64,000 nucleotides of DNA from Paraburkholderia caffeinilytica. Its GTDB lineage: Bacteria; Pseudomonadota; Gammaproteobacteria; Burkholderiales; Burkholderiaceae. The stretch spans positions 2,542,001 through 2,606,000 of the forward strand of contig NZ_CP031466.1 of the NCBI RefSeq assembly GCF_003368325.1, given 5' to 3'. The translations under genes were made by a program, and so were the position numbers. Shown here one piece after another: positions 9,383 through 18,284 of the stretch. Below the pieces are notes generated by a model. The model saw only the letters and a list, made by a program, of their open reading frames with translations. It searched no databases and had not been told where the DNA came from. The first letter of the stretch is position 1, and each line of letters opens with the position of its first letter.

Positions 9383-10846
9383 GTGAAACATATTGCAAAG
9401 GTGGTGGAACTCGTCGAGTCGAAGAAGGACGACTACATCGCGCTGGCCAACGATATCTGGTCGCTCGCCGAAATGCGTTATGCCGAATTCGAATCAGCCG
9501 AACGGCACGCTTCAGCGATCGAGGCGGCCGGCTTTACTGTCACGCGCGGCGTCGCCGGCATGCCGACGGCGTTCATGGCGCAAGCCGGCAACGGCGGCCC
9601 CGTCATCGGCTTTCTCGGCGAGTACGACGCACTCGCGGGCCTGAACCAGGAGAGCGGCGCCACGGTGTGCCGGCCCGCCTCAGGCGCGGCAAACGGCAAC
9701 GGCCACGGCTGCGGCCACCATCTGCTCGGCGCCGCATCGCATCTGGCCGCCGTCGTAGCGCGCGACTACTTCGCGGCGCATGGCATCGAGGCCACCGTTC
9801 GTTTCTACGGCTGCCCAGCGGAAGAAGCCGCCGCGGGCAAGACCTTCATGGCCCGCGCCGGTCTCTTCGACGACCTGGATGTCGCGTTGTGCTGGCATCC
9901 GTCGGTGGCCAACTCCGTCTTCATGAATGCGACGCTGGCCAACGTACAGGCGTATTTCCGCTTTCACGGCAAAGCGTCGCACGCCGCGCTCGCACCGCAC
10001 CTGGGCCGCAGCGCGCTCGATGCAGCCGAGCTGATGAATATCGGCGTCAATTATCTGCGCGAGCACATGCCCGATCAGGCTCGCGTCCACTTCGCCTACA
10101 TCAACTCCGGCGGCATATCGACGAACGTCGTGCCGGCGCTTGCCGAGACGCTCTATACGATCCGTGCGCGAACGAGTCCCGAAGCGATCGAACTATTCGA
10201 GCGCGTGAAGCAGATCGCCGAGGGCGCCGCATTGATGACCGGCACGCGCGTCGAGATGGTGTTCGACAAGGCCTGCTCCAACGTGCTGCACAACGACACG
10301 CTCGACACGGTGCTGGATCGGAACATGCAAGCCCTCGGCAGCATGAACGTAACGGCGGACGAAGTCGCTTTCGCCACGGAAATTCAGAAGACCATCAACC
10401 CGGACGATCTCGCGAATGCGTCGCGGCATTTCGCGGCGGCCCTGCGCGATCCTCGCCCGATCATTCCCGAAATCCTGCCGTATCGTCCGGACGCGGAGCG
10501 GCCCGTTACAGGCTCGACGGACGTCGGCGATGTGAGCTGGGCGGCGCCGACGACGCAATGCCTGACCGCCTGCTACGCATGGGGTACGGGCTTTCATTCA
10601 TGGCAGATGGTTTCACAAGGCAAGCTTTCGCTGGCGCACAAGGGCATGCTGCTCGCTGCCAGGACACTCGCCGCCACCGGCATCGACCTCGCGGGACAAC
10701 CCGAGACCTTGCGCGCGGCCCGTGAAGAGCTTCATCGCAAACGCGGCATGAAGCCGTATCAATGTCCGATACCCGGCGACGTCACCCCGCCGCCGGCACG
10801 CGCTGCGGGCGCTCCCGCACCTGTAGCGCGAGCCATAACTGCTTAA
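9383..10846 (+). CDS. M20 family amidohydrolase, AbgB-like (paralogue A)
   Basis: A 487-residue zinc amidohydrolase closely resembling AbgB, a subunit of E. coli p-aminobenzoyl-glutamate hydrolase (about 480 residues). Key motifs are VIGFLGEYDALAGL, the metal-ligand segment NGHGCGHHLLG, the Glu pair in CPAEEAAAGKTFMARAG, the dimerisation-domain start SHAALAPHLGRSALDA, and the late STDVGDVSW and HSWQMVSQGK blocks. It should hydrolyse an amide between an aryl-acyl group and an amino acid in the cytoplasm. GTG at 9383 has AGGAG five bases upstream and gives the family's usual length. Two further paralogues lie at 12813 and 14270. AbgA is absent, so this may act as a homo-oligomer on another substrate. 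Confidence 0.9.
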   Translation: MKHIAKVVELVESKKDDYIALANDIWSLAEMRYAEFESAERHASAIEAAGFTVTRGVAGMPTAFMAQAGNGGPVIGFLGEYDALAGLNQESGATVCRPASGAANGNGHGCGHHLLGAASHLAAVVARDYFAAHGIEATVRFYGCPAEEAAAGKTFMARAGLFDDLDVALCWHPSVANSVFMNATLANVQAYFRFHGKASHAALAPHLGRSALDAAELMNIGVNYLREHMPDQARVHFAYINSGGISTNVVPALAETLYTIRARTSPEAIELFERVKQIAEGAALMTGTRVEMVFDKACSNVLHNDTLDTVLDRNMQALGSMNVTADEVAFATEIQKTINPDDLANASRHFAAALRDPRPIIPEILPYRPDAERPVTGSTDVGDVSWAAPTTQCLTACYAWGTGFHSWQMVSQGKLSLAHKGMLLAARTLAATGIDLAGQPETLRAAREELHRKRGMKPYQCPIPGDVTPPPARAAGAPAPVARAITA

Positions 10847-10934
10847 GCTCACTTCAAGTTCAATCGCCCGATTGGCTAGCTCGCTTCGCGCCACCGCGTG
10901 AGGCGAGGCCCTGTTCAGAACCCTCGCCGCCCGA

Positions 10935-12050
10935 TTAGAAACGCTTGCGGATACCGATCGCAACCACGCTTTGATCGTCGCCCGGCTGGCTCAACGAACC
11001 GTTCGCCAACGTGGCGATCGCATTCTTCTGGTTGACGACATAGCCAAGCCGCACATAGAGGGCCGTCACTTTCGACAGGTTGTAGTCGTATCCAAGCCCA
11101 AGCGCCAATGAATTCGACGCGGACCTGCCCGCGACATTGCGATAGACGGCGGAGAACTTGACGTCGTTGGTCCCCTGCCGCGCGTTCACGCCGATCATGT
11201 GCGTCGTGGCAACGTAATAGTGCGCGTAATCCGGAACTGTCATGTTGAACTCATACGACAGCCTGACGCTGCCGAAGTCGTACATTGCGCCAGCGCCCAG
11301 CCACTTGTTCTTCACCGAAGGCAAGGCGGCCGTCGGGTCCGTGCGGATGACATCGTAGAACGCGCCGAGATACAGCGGCCCGTTCAGGTATTCCAGCTGG
11401 GTGCCCTGAAAATAGCTTTCCGGATAGCCCGGCGTCGTGACGCCGCGCGGCGCGGCCATCACTTCGAACTGAAAGCCGCCAATGACCGGCGTCATATATG
11501 CGACCGCATTGCTGATCCGGGAGTCACCGATCGTCGCCGCCGTGCCGAGATCCAGACTGAGTGCCGCCAGCGAGCCATACGGAGAAAACGCGCCGACGCC
11601 ATAGAACGGGTCGAGCGAAAGAGAAAGCTCGGTCGGATACTGGCGGCCCATCTTGATGCGCCCCCAATCGTTCGAGATAAGCGAGATATTCGCTTCCCGG
11701 CTGAAGAACGTACTCTCGTTCTGCGCCGTGGTGCTGCCCGCCGTGCCGTTCGTCAGCTTGAGGGCCGACTCCAGGTTATAGCGCACGTAAAGGCCGCCGC
11801 CCAATTGCTCGACGCCGAGAAAACCGAATCGCGACGTCGCCCCCGCGCCGCTTTCCATGCCCAGCACTTCCTTGCTGCCCGCGTGACTGTATTGCAGGCC
11901 GGCATCGGCGACGCCATACAGGATCGTTCCACTCGTATCCACGAACGCGTCCGGCACCAGAATCTGAAACGACTGACCGGCCCATGCGTGTGATACGCAA
12001 ATCAATTCCGCGACGGCCAATGCAATGACGGTCTTCCCGAACTTCTTCAT
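10935..12050 (-). CDS. Gram-negative porin, OmpC-like Burkholderiales family
   Basis: About 371 residues with a signal peptide ending in HAWA, the motif ILYGVADAGLQYSH that opens the first beta-strand, and the terminal GIRKRF ending in Phe for BAM recognition. Internal signatures SRFGFLGVEQLGGGLYVRYNLE and WGRIKMGRQYP are those of Burkholderiales trimeric porins. ATG at 12050 is preferred over a GTG at 12059 because GGAG lies eight bases before it. It follows the EthD-like/M20 gene string by about 60 bases and probably belongs to that operon, providing uptake of its substrate. Confidence 0.92.
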   Translation of the reverse strand: MKKFGKTVIALAVAELICVSHAWAGQSFQILVPDAFVDTSGTILYGVADAGLQYSHAGSKEVLGMESGAGATSRFGFLGVEQLGGGLYVRYNLESALKLTNGTAGSTTAQNESTFFSREANISLISNDWGRIKMGRQYPTELSLSLDPFYGVGAFSPYGSLAALSLDLGTAATIGDSRISNAVAYMTPVIGGFQFEVMAAPRGVTTPGYPESYFQGTQLEYLNGPLYLGAFYDVIRTDPTAALPSVKNKWLGAGAMYDFGSVRLSYEFNMTVPDYAHYYVATTHMIGVNARQGTNDVKFSAVYRNVAGRSASNSLALGLGYDYNLSKVTALYVRLGYVVNQKNAIATLANGSLSQPGDDQSVVAIGIRKRF

Positions 12051-12112
12051 TTTTTGCACTCCAAACCAATTGAAAGATTAATAATTATTTGAAGCTAACT
12101 GCCTACAGCCGA

Positions 12113-12805
12113 TCAGATCCCGTTCACGAGGGACGTGCGCATCGCAAAGTGCTTTGCGCCACCGGAGAACGCCGGAAAGCTCTGGTTATCCGCCCGCATC
12201 CGCGCACGCACGGGCGACTCGAGCGCGCGCATCAACGCGTCGATTGAAGGGAACGTCAACTGGTTGCGCTGCATGTATGAGACGCGCTCGAAAGGCATCG
12301 CGTCGCACCAGTCGAGACGGGTGAAGACCTGCACCTGCATCACGTCGGGATAGTCGAGCATGATCTGCGGATGGTGGCTAACGTAATAGCGCAGCCACGC
12401 ATTGAAGTCCTCCGCCTGTCCGGGATAGTGGACGAGATAGCTGCATGCTTCCTCGCATCCAGCGTCCAGCGACAAGCGGTCGAGCGGCAGGAAAGTCCGC
12501 GTAAGCATGGCCTGCTGCGTCATCTGTTCGCCTGCAACATGCCGCCATAACGCGGAGCCGGTGAATTCGAGCAGTTGGCCTCCGGGCATCAGTTGCGACT
12601 CCAGTGCCTCGATCGAATCGAATACGAGCCGCATTGCGGCGCGCGGCGCGGCGCCGTCGCGATGATAAGTTTCGACGGCAGCCGGCCGGTGCAATTCGGC
12701 GGAGCGCAGTTGCGGAATCCGTGCGAGCTCCGCGCGGAACTCGGCAAAAACGTCGGCCTCCGCCGGCGACGTGTGTTCCCGGGCAGTCAGGAAGTAGGAA
12801 ATCAT
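12113..12805 (-). CDS. EthD-like two-domain protein, uncharacterised (paralogue A)
   Basis: A 230-residue soluble protein with no assigned function. Two ferredoxin-like alpha/beta halves seem present: an N-terminal half (MISYFLTAREHTS...) and a more conserved C-terminal half starting near residue 122 with SYLVHYPGQAEDFNAWLRYYVSHHPQIM. The hydrophobic strand / HHP helix arrangement recalls EthD and related dimeric alpha-beta-barrel proteins. A clear paralogue is at 17522-18229; the C-terminal half shares blocks such as YVSHHPQIM/YLSHHPQIM, FTRxDWxDAMP and YMQRN. It starts seven bases after the M20 gene at 12813, so they are co-transcribed. An isomerase, lyase or monooxygenase-like step is possible but unproven. 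Confidence 0.72.
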   Translation of the reverse strand: MISYFLTAREHTSPAEADVFAEFRAELARIPQLRSAELHRPAAVETYHRDGAAPRAAMRLVFDSIEALESQLMPGGQLLEFTGSALWRHVAGEQMTQQAMLTRTFLPLDRLSLDAGCEEACSYLVHYPGQAEDFNAWLRYYVSHHPQIMLDYPDVMQVQVFTRLDWCDAMPFERVSYMQRNQLTFPSIDALMRALESPVRARMRADNQSFPAFSGGAKHFAMRTSLVNGI

Positions 12806-12812
12806 GGTGACG

Positions 12813-14273
12813 TCAGGCCTTCTCTTGTTCGGTTGAGGAATGCTTTGCCTTTCGCACGGGCGGCGCCTGCACCTCGGGAGGAATCGGGCTGACGTAGGGA
12901 CGCCCGCCCGTATGAAGTGCGAGTTCGGCCTTCGCGGCCTCGATATGCACGGGATCGAGGCACAACTGGACCGCCGTGCCGGCCATGACCTTCGCGGCGT
13001 GCGTCATGCCCTTGTGCGCAGCCGGCAGCTTGCCCTGCGCGACAAGCTGCCACGTGTGCATGTTCGTGCCGATCGCGTAGCAGGCGCCGAGATACTGCGT
13101 AGTCGGCACGATCCAGCTCACGTCGCCAACGTCGCTCGAGCCCGTCAGCGTGCCAGGCTCATCATGCAGCGCGAGAGCGCGCACGCTCAGGCCGCGCTCG
13201 TTCGGATCGCCGCGGTACGACTCGATGCACTCGCGCAGATCGGCGTCGGCGATGCTTTGCGTCAGTTCGCTCGCGAATGCCTGGTCGACTTCGTCGAAAG
13301 GCGGTGGGCCTAGCGTCGCGAACGCATCCATCATCAGTCGCTCGATCGCGCCGTTGCGCAGCACGTTCGAGCAGGCGCGATCGAATTCGATTCTGACCTG
13401 CGTGTCGGTCATCAGCGCCGCGGCGCGTCCAATCTGCTCGACGCGGGCCGCCAGTTGACGGGCGTCGTCGAGATTGGGAGAGCGCACGACGTACAACACT
13501 TCGGCTTGGGCCTGCACGACATTCGGCGCGTATCCGCCTGCGTCGGTGATCGCGTAATGCACCCGCGCATCCGAGGGCATGTGCTCGCGCATGAAGTTCA
13601 CGCCGACATTCATGAGTTCGACGGCGTCCAGCGCGCTGCGACCGAGATGCGGCGACGCGGCCGCATGAGACGCAATCCCCGCGAAGCGGAACGCCATCTG
13701 AATGACCGCGAGGGACTTGTACCTGAACACTCCTGAATAAGGACCCGGATGCCAGGTCAGTGCCGCGTCGAGGTCATCGAAAACATTTGCGCGTGCCATG
13801 TAGGTCTTGCCCGCACCGCCCTCTTCCGCGGGGCAACCGTAATAACGCACGATGCCTGGAAGCCGGTGGCGCGCAAGATAGTCGCGCGTCGCGATCGCCG
13901 CCAGCATCGCGCCGGCGCCGAGCAGATGGTGGCCACATCCGTGACCGTTCGCTCCCTCGCACGCCGGCATCGGCTCGACCGCGCCCGCGACCTGGCTCAT
14001 CTCCGAAAGCGCATCGTACTCACCGAGAAAGCCAATGACGGGCCCCCCCTCTCCGCATTGCGCGCTGAACGCCGTCGGAATGCCGCCGACGTTGCGCGTC
14101 ACGTGGAACCCTTCCCGCTCAAGCACGGTGAGCTGTGCTTCAACGGATTGAAACTCCTGCCAGCGCGTCTCGGCGAGTCCCCAGATCTCGTCGGAGAGCC
14201 GGATCAAGCCATCTTTCTTCGCATCGACGAGAGCCGCTATTTCGAGCACGCATTCATTCGACAACTGACTCAC
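12813..14273 (-). CDS. M20 family amidohydrolase, AbgB-like (paralogue B)
   Basis: A 486-residue protein with the same architecture as the M20 enzyme at 9383: GFLGEYDALSEM, NGHGCGHHLLGAGAML, CPAEEGGAGKTYMARAN, SHAAASPHLGRSALDA, SSDVGDVSW and HTWQLVAQGK. All metal-binding and catalytic segments look intact. It begins with GTG overlapping the stop of paralogue C by four bases (GTGA), so the two are translationally coupled and could form a heteromer. The predicted reaction is hydrolysis of an N-acyl amino acid bond. Some divergence in the C-terminal third suggests a different side-chain preference from paralogues A and C. Confidence 0.9.
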   Translation of the reverse strand: MSQLSNECVLEIAALVDAKKDGLIRLSDEIWGLAETRWQEFQSVEAQLTVLEREGFHVTRNVGGIPTAFSAQCGEGGPVIGFLGEYDALSEMSQVAGAVEPMPACEGANGHGCGHHLLGAGAMLAAIATRDYLARHRLPGIVRYYGCPAEEGGAGKTYMARANVFDDLDAALTWHPGPYSGVFRYKSLAVIQMAFRFAGIASHAAASPHLGRSALDAVELMNVGVNFMREHMPSDARVHYAITDAGGYAPNVVQAQAEVLYVVRSPNLDDARQLAARVEQIGRAAALMTDTQVRIEFDRACSNVLRNGAIERLMMDAFATLGPPPFDEVDQAFASELTQSIADADLRECIESYRGDPNERGLSVRALALHDEPGTLTGSSDVGDVSWIVPTTQYLGACYAIGTNMHTWQLVAQGKLPAAHKGMTHAAKVMAGTAVQLCLDPVHIEAAKAELALHTGGRPYVSPIPPEVQAPPVRKAKHSSTEQEKA

Positions 14274-15772
14274 GATTGCACTCCTGCGTACTGCGACGGA
14301 AACGCACCGCGCAACGTGCCGCGCCGGCGCGCATCACCGGTGACACCGGCGGCAGCGGCGACGGGCGGCTCGACGTCGGACGGAATGGGACACTGGTAGG
14401 CCGCGTCGGCCACCTGCTCCTGCAGCGCCTGTTTCGCGGCGGCGAGCGTGGCCTGATCGTGATACAGCGCTGCCGCCGTGACGGCCAGCACCTTGGCGGT
14501 ATGCGTCATCCCCTTGTGGGCAAGCGACGACTTGCCCTGCGCGACGAGTTGCCATGAATGGAACGGCGTGCCGAGCGCGAAGCATGGCACGAGGCAGCGT
14601 GCCGTCGGCACCACCCAACTCACGTCGCCCACGTCGGTCGATGCAGCCAGCACGGGCGGACTGCTCTCCGCCGGCAAGACGGCGTCGTGGAGTTCGCCCT
14701 TCAGATGCGCAGCGCCGAATATCACGAGGCTCGCACGCGCTTCTTCCTTCGAAATGGCTTGCTGCATCTCGCGCGCAAAAGCCCGGTCGTCGTCGTCGAA
14801 CGGAACAGGTCCGAGCGCCTGCATGCGCGCATACATCAAGTCCGAGAGCGTAGGATTGGGGCGCATATTCGACATCGCCTTCTCGACGCGCGCGTGCATT
14901 GCCGTCTCGGTCATCATCGCGGCGCCCTCGGCGATCCGTAGCAGACGCGCATGGATCGACCGCACGACTTCAAGCTCGGGCGCGCGAATCTGGTAGAGCA
15001 CCTCCGCGCGAGCCTGCACGACGTTCGGCGCGCGGCCGCCGGTATCGTGAATCGCATAGTGCAGACGCGCGTCGGACGGAATATGCTCGCGCAAGTAATT
15101 GGCCGCGACGTTCATCAACGCGACCGCGTCCAGCGCGCTGCGTCCGAGATGCGGCGCGGCGGCCGCATGTGCTGCCCGGCCGGAAAACGTGAACCGCGCG
15201 TGCAGCGTGGCGAGCGTCGACATCGAGTCGATCGCATAGATGCTGGATGGGTGCCACGTCAGTGCGGCGTCGACGTCGTCGAACACACCGGCCCGCGTCA
15301 TGAACGTTTTGCCCGCGCCGCCTTCCTCGGCGGGGCAACCGTAGTAGCGGATGCGACCGGCGACACCTGTGTCGCGCAGATGATCGCGAACCGCCAGCGC
15401 GGCGAGCAACGCGGCGCCGCCCAGCAAATTGTGGCCGCAACCATGACCGTTGCCGGCATTCACGACCGGCACGCGCGTCGTGGAGCCCGCCACCTGGCTC
15501 AACTGGGGCAATGCGTCGTACTCGCCTAACAGGCCGATCACCGGTCCGCCCTCGCCCCACTCCGCCACGAACGCGGTCGGAATGCCGGCAAGGCCTTGCG
15601 TCACCCGAAAGCCTTCACGCGTCAGCTCTCTTATCTGAAGGTCGGCGGACTCGTGTTCCGAGTAAGCGGTCTCCGCAAGATCCCAGAGCCTGTCGCTCAG
15701 GTGCGTGCACAGTGGGCGATAAAGCTCGATGCGAGCGACCACGTCCCGTTCTGCTTCGTTCAGCTTCAACAT
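14270..15772 (-). CDS. M20 family amidohydrolase, AbgB-like (paralogue C)
   Basis: A 500-residue protein, first gene of a minus-strand operon (paralogue C, paralogue B, EthD-like, probably porin). It keeps GLLGEYDALPQL, NGHGCGHNLLGG, CPAEEGGAGKTFMTRAG, the AAHAAAAPHLGRSALDA block and STDVGDVSW. The AbgB family cleaves p-aminobenzoyl-glutamate; relatives act on indole-acetyl or other aroyl amino-acid conjugates. The ATG at 15772 gives a family-typical N-terminus. The 20-residue tail after the usual end is Ala/Arg-rich and poorly conserved. Having three paralogues within 7 kb implies several related conjugates or heteromeric assembly. Confidence 0.9.
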   Translation of the reverse strand: MLKLNEAERDVVARIELYRPLCTHLSDRLWDLAETAYSEHESADLQIRELTREGFRVTQGLAGIPTAFVAEWGEGGPVIGLLGEYDALPQLSQVAGSTTRVPVVNAGNGHGCGHNLLGGAALLAALAVRDHLRDTGVAGRIRYYGCPAEEGGAGKTFMTRAGVFDDVDAALTWHPSSIYAIDSMSTLATLHARFTFSGRAAHAAAAPHLGRSALDAVALMNVAANYLREHIPSDARLHYAIHDTGGRAPNVVQARAEVLYQIRAPELEVVRSIHARLLRIAEGAAMMTETAMHARVEKAMSNMRPNPTLSDLMYARMQALGPVPFDDDDRAFAREMQQAISKEEARASLVIFGAAHLKGELHDAVLPAESSPPVLAASTDVGDVSWVVPTARCLVPCFALGTPFHSWQLVAQGKSSLAHKGMTHTAKVLAVTAAALYHDQATLAAAKQALQEQVADAAYQCPIPSDVEPPVAAAAGVTGDARRRGTLRGAFPSQYAGVQS

Positions 15773-15985
15773 AATGTGACTGATTGAAAGGTGTTTCAGT
15801 GCAGCGCGAGATTGCTCTGCAAGATCGAAGATCGATGACTTGCGCGGTATGAGGATTCAGACGAGTGGACACGTCGCTTGGGCGAGGAAAAAGATCGCGG
15901 CACACCATCTCTTCATAACAAACGCCGAGGCACTGTCGTCGGCGTGAGAAATGTTTATGTTTATTCGTTGACGGGTCAAACCGCG

Positions 15986-16014
15986 AAAAAAAAGACGCGC
16001 ATGAAACGCGCGTC
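15986..16014 (-). terminator. Rho-independent terminator of the LysR gene at 16062
   Basis: On the minus strand a seven-base-pair GC stem (GACGCGC / GCGCGTC, seven-base loop) is followed by eight T residues. It lies about 50 bases past the stop of the LysR gene, isolating it from the M20 operon downstream. Confidence 0.85.
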
Positions 16015-16061
16015 AATTTGCTGTGGTCCGGGTCTTGCTTTGTGCTGCGGTCAGTGCATTG

Positions 16062-17021
16062 CTAGGGTTGGCTCAGCACGCATTCGACCGCATGGAAGAC
16101 ACGTTTGCTCAGTGGGTCGGACGCACTGGCATCGTGGAGAATGGTGTCCTTCAGGCTTTGAATGAAGACCTTCGCTGCTGCGCTTAGCGGCGTTCCGCGC
16201 CGATACATCAGGTTCACTTCCACGTCGGGGATGGTCTCCGTTACGGGCAGCACGCACAGCCCTTCTTTCGCGACGAGCAGTTCGGCGAGCGGCCAGGGCA
16301 TGATCGAGAGGACGTCGGTGTTACAGATCAGGCCGATCATCATCGACGAGGAATGCGCGACGTGCACGCGTGGCTTGTAGCGGCGAAAATACTCTCCAAA
16401 CGGGCCGTCGCCCTCGGCGTCGTTCTCCGTGAAATCGCGGTTCAATACCCAGCTCGCGCCCTTCAGTTGCGACAACGTGCGGCATTTCGCGAGCGGATGC
16501 CCCGTGCGCCCCACCACCGCGTAACTCGTGAGGAAGAGCGGCACTTGCTGGAATTCGTCCCGGCATGAAGGCGGACAGGCGCGATTCACGGAGAGGTCGA
16601 GCGTGCCGTCACGCAGCTTCGGCACGGCGACGCTCAGCAGGCTTTCGTAGAAAACGAGCCGCGTGTCGGGCATTTCCTGCTCGAAACGCCTCATGATGCC
16701 GCCCAGCAGCGAAATGGCGATCCACGTCGGCAGCGCAACCGTCAGCCGCTCCCTGCCCGCTCCGGAGAAGCGGTCCATCTCGTCCTGCGCGCGCCGCAAC
16801 TGCTGGATCATCAGACGCGCGTGCGCCAGCAAAGCCTGCCCGGCGTCAGTCAGAATGATCCCGGAAGCCTCGCGGACGATCAGTGCCACGCCAACCTGGG
16901 CTTCGAGTTCACGCATCGCCTTGGTGACCGCTGCCGGCGAGAGTTCGAGCGCTTTCGCTGCGTTCCGGATGCTTCCGGCATCGGAAATCGCGACGAGCGT
17001 GCGCAGCTGATGGATTTTCAT
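16062..17021 (-). CDS. LysR family transcriptional regulator
   Basis: A 319-residue LysR regulator. The N-terminal winged helix is textbook: MKIHQLRTLVAISDAGSIRNAAKALELSPAAVTKAMRELEAQVG. The effector domain follows from about residue 90. Overall it resembles the TdcA/CbbR-style branch with a longer C-terminus (about 20 extra residues). ATG at 17021 fits the family start; an upstream in-frame extension of 65 codons is non-homologous. The promoter region carries a dyad GTTCGC-N8-GTGAAC, part of which is repeated before the M20 hydrolase at 9383, so it likely regulates itself and the amidohydrolase genes. It has its own terminator at 15986. Confidence 0.92.
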   Translation of the reverse strand: MKIHQLRTLVAISDAGSIRNAAKALELSPAAVTKAMRELEAQVGVALIVREASGIILTDAGQALLAHARLMIQQLRRAQDEMDRFSGAGRERLTVALPTWIAISLLGGIMRRFEQEMPDTRLVFYESLLSVAVPKLRDGTLDLSVNRACPPSCRDEFQQVPLFLTSYAVVGRTGHPLAKCRTLSQLKGASWVLNRDFTENDAEGDGPFGEYFRRYKPRVHVAHSSSMMIGLICNTDVLSIMPWPLAELLVAKEGLCVLPVTETIPDVEVNLMYRRGTPLSAAAKVFIQSLKDTILHDASASDPLSKRVFHAVECVLSQP

Positions 17022-17043
17022 GAGGGCGGTTTCTCCACATCCA

Positions 17044-17063
17044 GTTCGCAACCAAAAGTGAAC
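17044..17063. promoter_or_regulatory. Candidate LysR autoregulatory operator (copy 2 of the 17-bp repeat)
   Basis: Dyad GTTCGC-N8-GTGAAC, 23 bases upstream of the LysR start, with a T-N11-A core. The part 17047-17063 is identical to 9237-9253. Confidence 0.5.
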
Positions 17064-17344
17064 GGGCTGACTTCCATTGATGCCCGTCGCAGCGTTTCTC
17101 GCCTGGCGCGCATGCGAACGGGTACGGGTCCCTTGCGTGCCGATGGCGGATATCGTCCCCGGTATCGGAACACGTGACGGAACATGGTGCAAAGGTAATG
17201 CAGTCTGCCGCGTCAATAAAGCTAAAAGCGCGGCCTTGCCGGATCGACCGGCCGCACGACGCGTGGGGTGAATGACATGAGGGCAGACAGGCGGGGAAAC
17301 GCGTCAGGCGACAACGAACGCCTGAACGAAGACGCAACGCGTAT

Positions 17345-17371
17345 CGCCGCCCCGTTTCTGAAGGGGCGGCG
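17345..17371. repeat. GC-rich inverted repeat, possible terminator without T-run
   Basis: Nine-base-pair perfect stem CGCCGCCCC / GGGGCGGCG with a nine-base loop. It lies about 150 bases beyond the end of the minus-strand catabolic operon and may slow or end its transcription or protect the 3' end; there is no T-run. Confidence 0.5.
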
Positions 17372-17521
17372 TGTTCGCGCCGGGTCGAAAGTCATGGTCC
17401 AGTCGACGCCTGGCTCAGCAGCCGTGACATGTGCGGCGTCGGCGAGATCCGCGATCCGCAGGTGGTGTGGGAAAGGCCGTCGCCTCTTGACCCCGCGTCG
17501 CGACGACCCTGACAGAGCCGG

Positions 17522-18229
17522 CTAGGGCTTCGGTGCGGGGAGCGTTTCCGCCCACATCGGGTGATGGATGTTGCTGCCTTCAAACGGCGGGAATTTTTCG
17601 AAATCCGCGCGCATCTCGTGCCGCACCGGCGAGTTCATCGCGCGCGTGATCGCTTCGGCGCTGTCGAACATCAGCTTGTTGCGCTGCATGTAGTGCACCC
17701 GTTGCCATGGCATCGCGTCGACCCAATCGACCCGCGTGAAGATCTCGATTTCGCGCACGCCGTCAAAGAACTTCATGATCTGCGGATGATGCGACAGATA
17801 GTAGGCAAGCCATTCGTCGAAATTCTCGGCACGGCCCGGATAATGAACGAGGAACTGACAAGGCAGCGCACCCTGCGGCACCTGCGCTTGCGAATCGCGC
17901 ACCGGAAACGGCCGCCTCGCCATGACCTGCTGTTCGACCGTGCATGTCGCGAGGCTTGGGTAATCGCCCTTCGCGAGTACCTGCAGATATCCGTCGGAGG
18001 CTATCGCCGACTCGAGATCCGCAAGCCGTTCGAAGTCGAGCTGCATGGCGAAGATCGGCGATGGACCGTCGTCCGTGTAATAGTCGTTCGCCGTGGATGG
18101 CGTGTACAACCGCGCGCGGCTCAATGCAGGGGTATTCCCGACGCACGCGCGAATACGCTGCCGGTCCTCATCGCTGATACACGCACTCGGGTCGGGATGC
18201 TGGAAGGTGACGAGATAGGAAAATTGCAT
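17522..18229 (-). CDS. EthD-like two-domain protein, uncharacterised (paralogue B)
   Basis: A 235-residue soluble protein and clear paralogue of the one at 12113. The N-terminal half starts MQFSYLVTFQHPD; the C-terminal half, from about residue 122, has FLVHYPGRAENFDEWLAYYL, SHHPQIM, IFTRVDWVDAMPW and YMQRNKLMF. Both halves look like EthD-type ferredoxin-fold units, a fold also used by small monooxygenases and muconolactone isomerase-like enzymes; the function here is unknown. It is the last gene of the Rieske oxygenase operon, 55 bases after the asparaginase-like gene. The start at 18229 is chosen by alignment of the N-terminus with its paralogue. Confidence 0.72.
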   Translation of the reverse strand: MQFSYLVTFQHPDPSACISDEDRQRIRACVGNTPALSRARLYTPSTANDYYTDDGPSPIFAMQLDFERLADLESAIASDGYLQVLAKGDYPSLATCTVEQQVMARRPFPVRDSQAQVPQGALPCQFLVHYPGRAENFDEWLAYYLSHHPQIMKFFDGVREIEIFTRVDWVDAMPWQRVHYMQRNKLMFDSAEAITRAMNSPVRHEMRADFEKFPPFEGSNIHHPMWAETLPAPKP

Positions 18230-18284
18230 GTTCGGTCCGAGTGATTCGATCGAATGGGCTGGCGGCGCGTGTGGGCAATTCGCT

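Larger units (their letters stand above)
17022..17521. other. 500-base intergenic region with operator-like dyad and GC-rich hairpin
   Basis: I find no supportable gene. It carries the LysR-type dyad at 17044-17063 and a strong inverted repeat at 17345-17371. Codon usage in the short open frames is unlike that of the neighbours. Confidence 0.55.

Noticed and set aside
17268..17525. Small plus-strand open frame between LysR and the EthD-like gene
   Set aside because: Basic low-information sequence, no ribosome site, overlaps the hairpin and the operon end.
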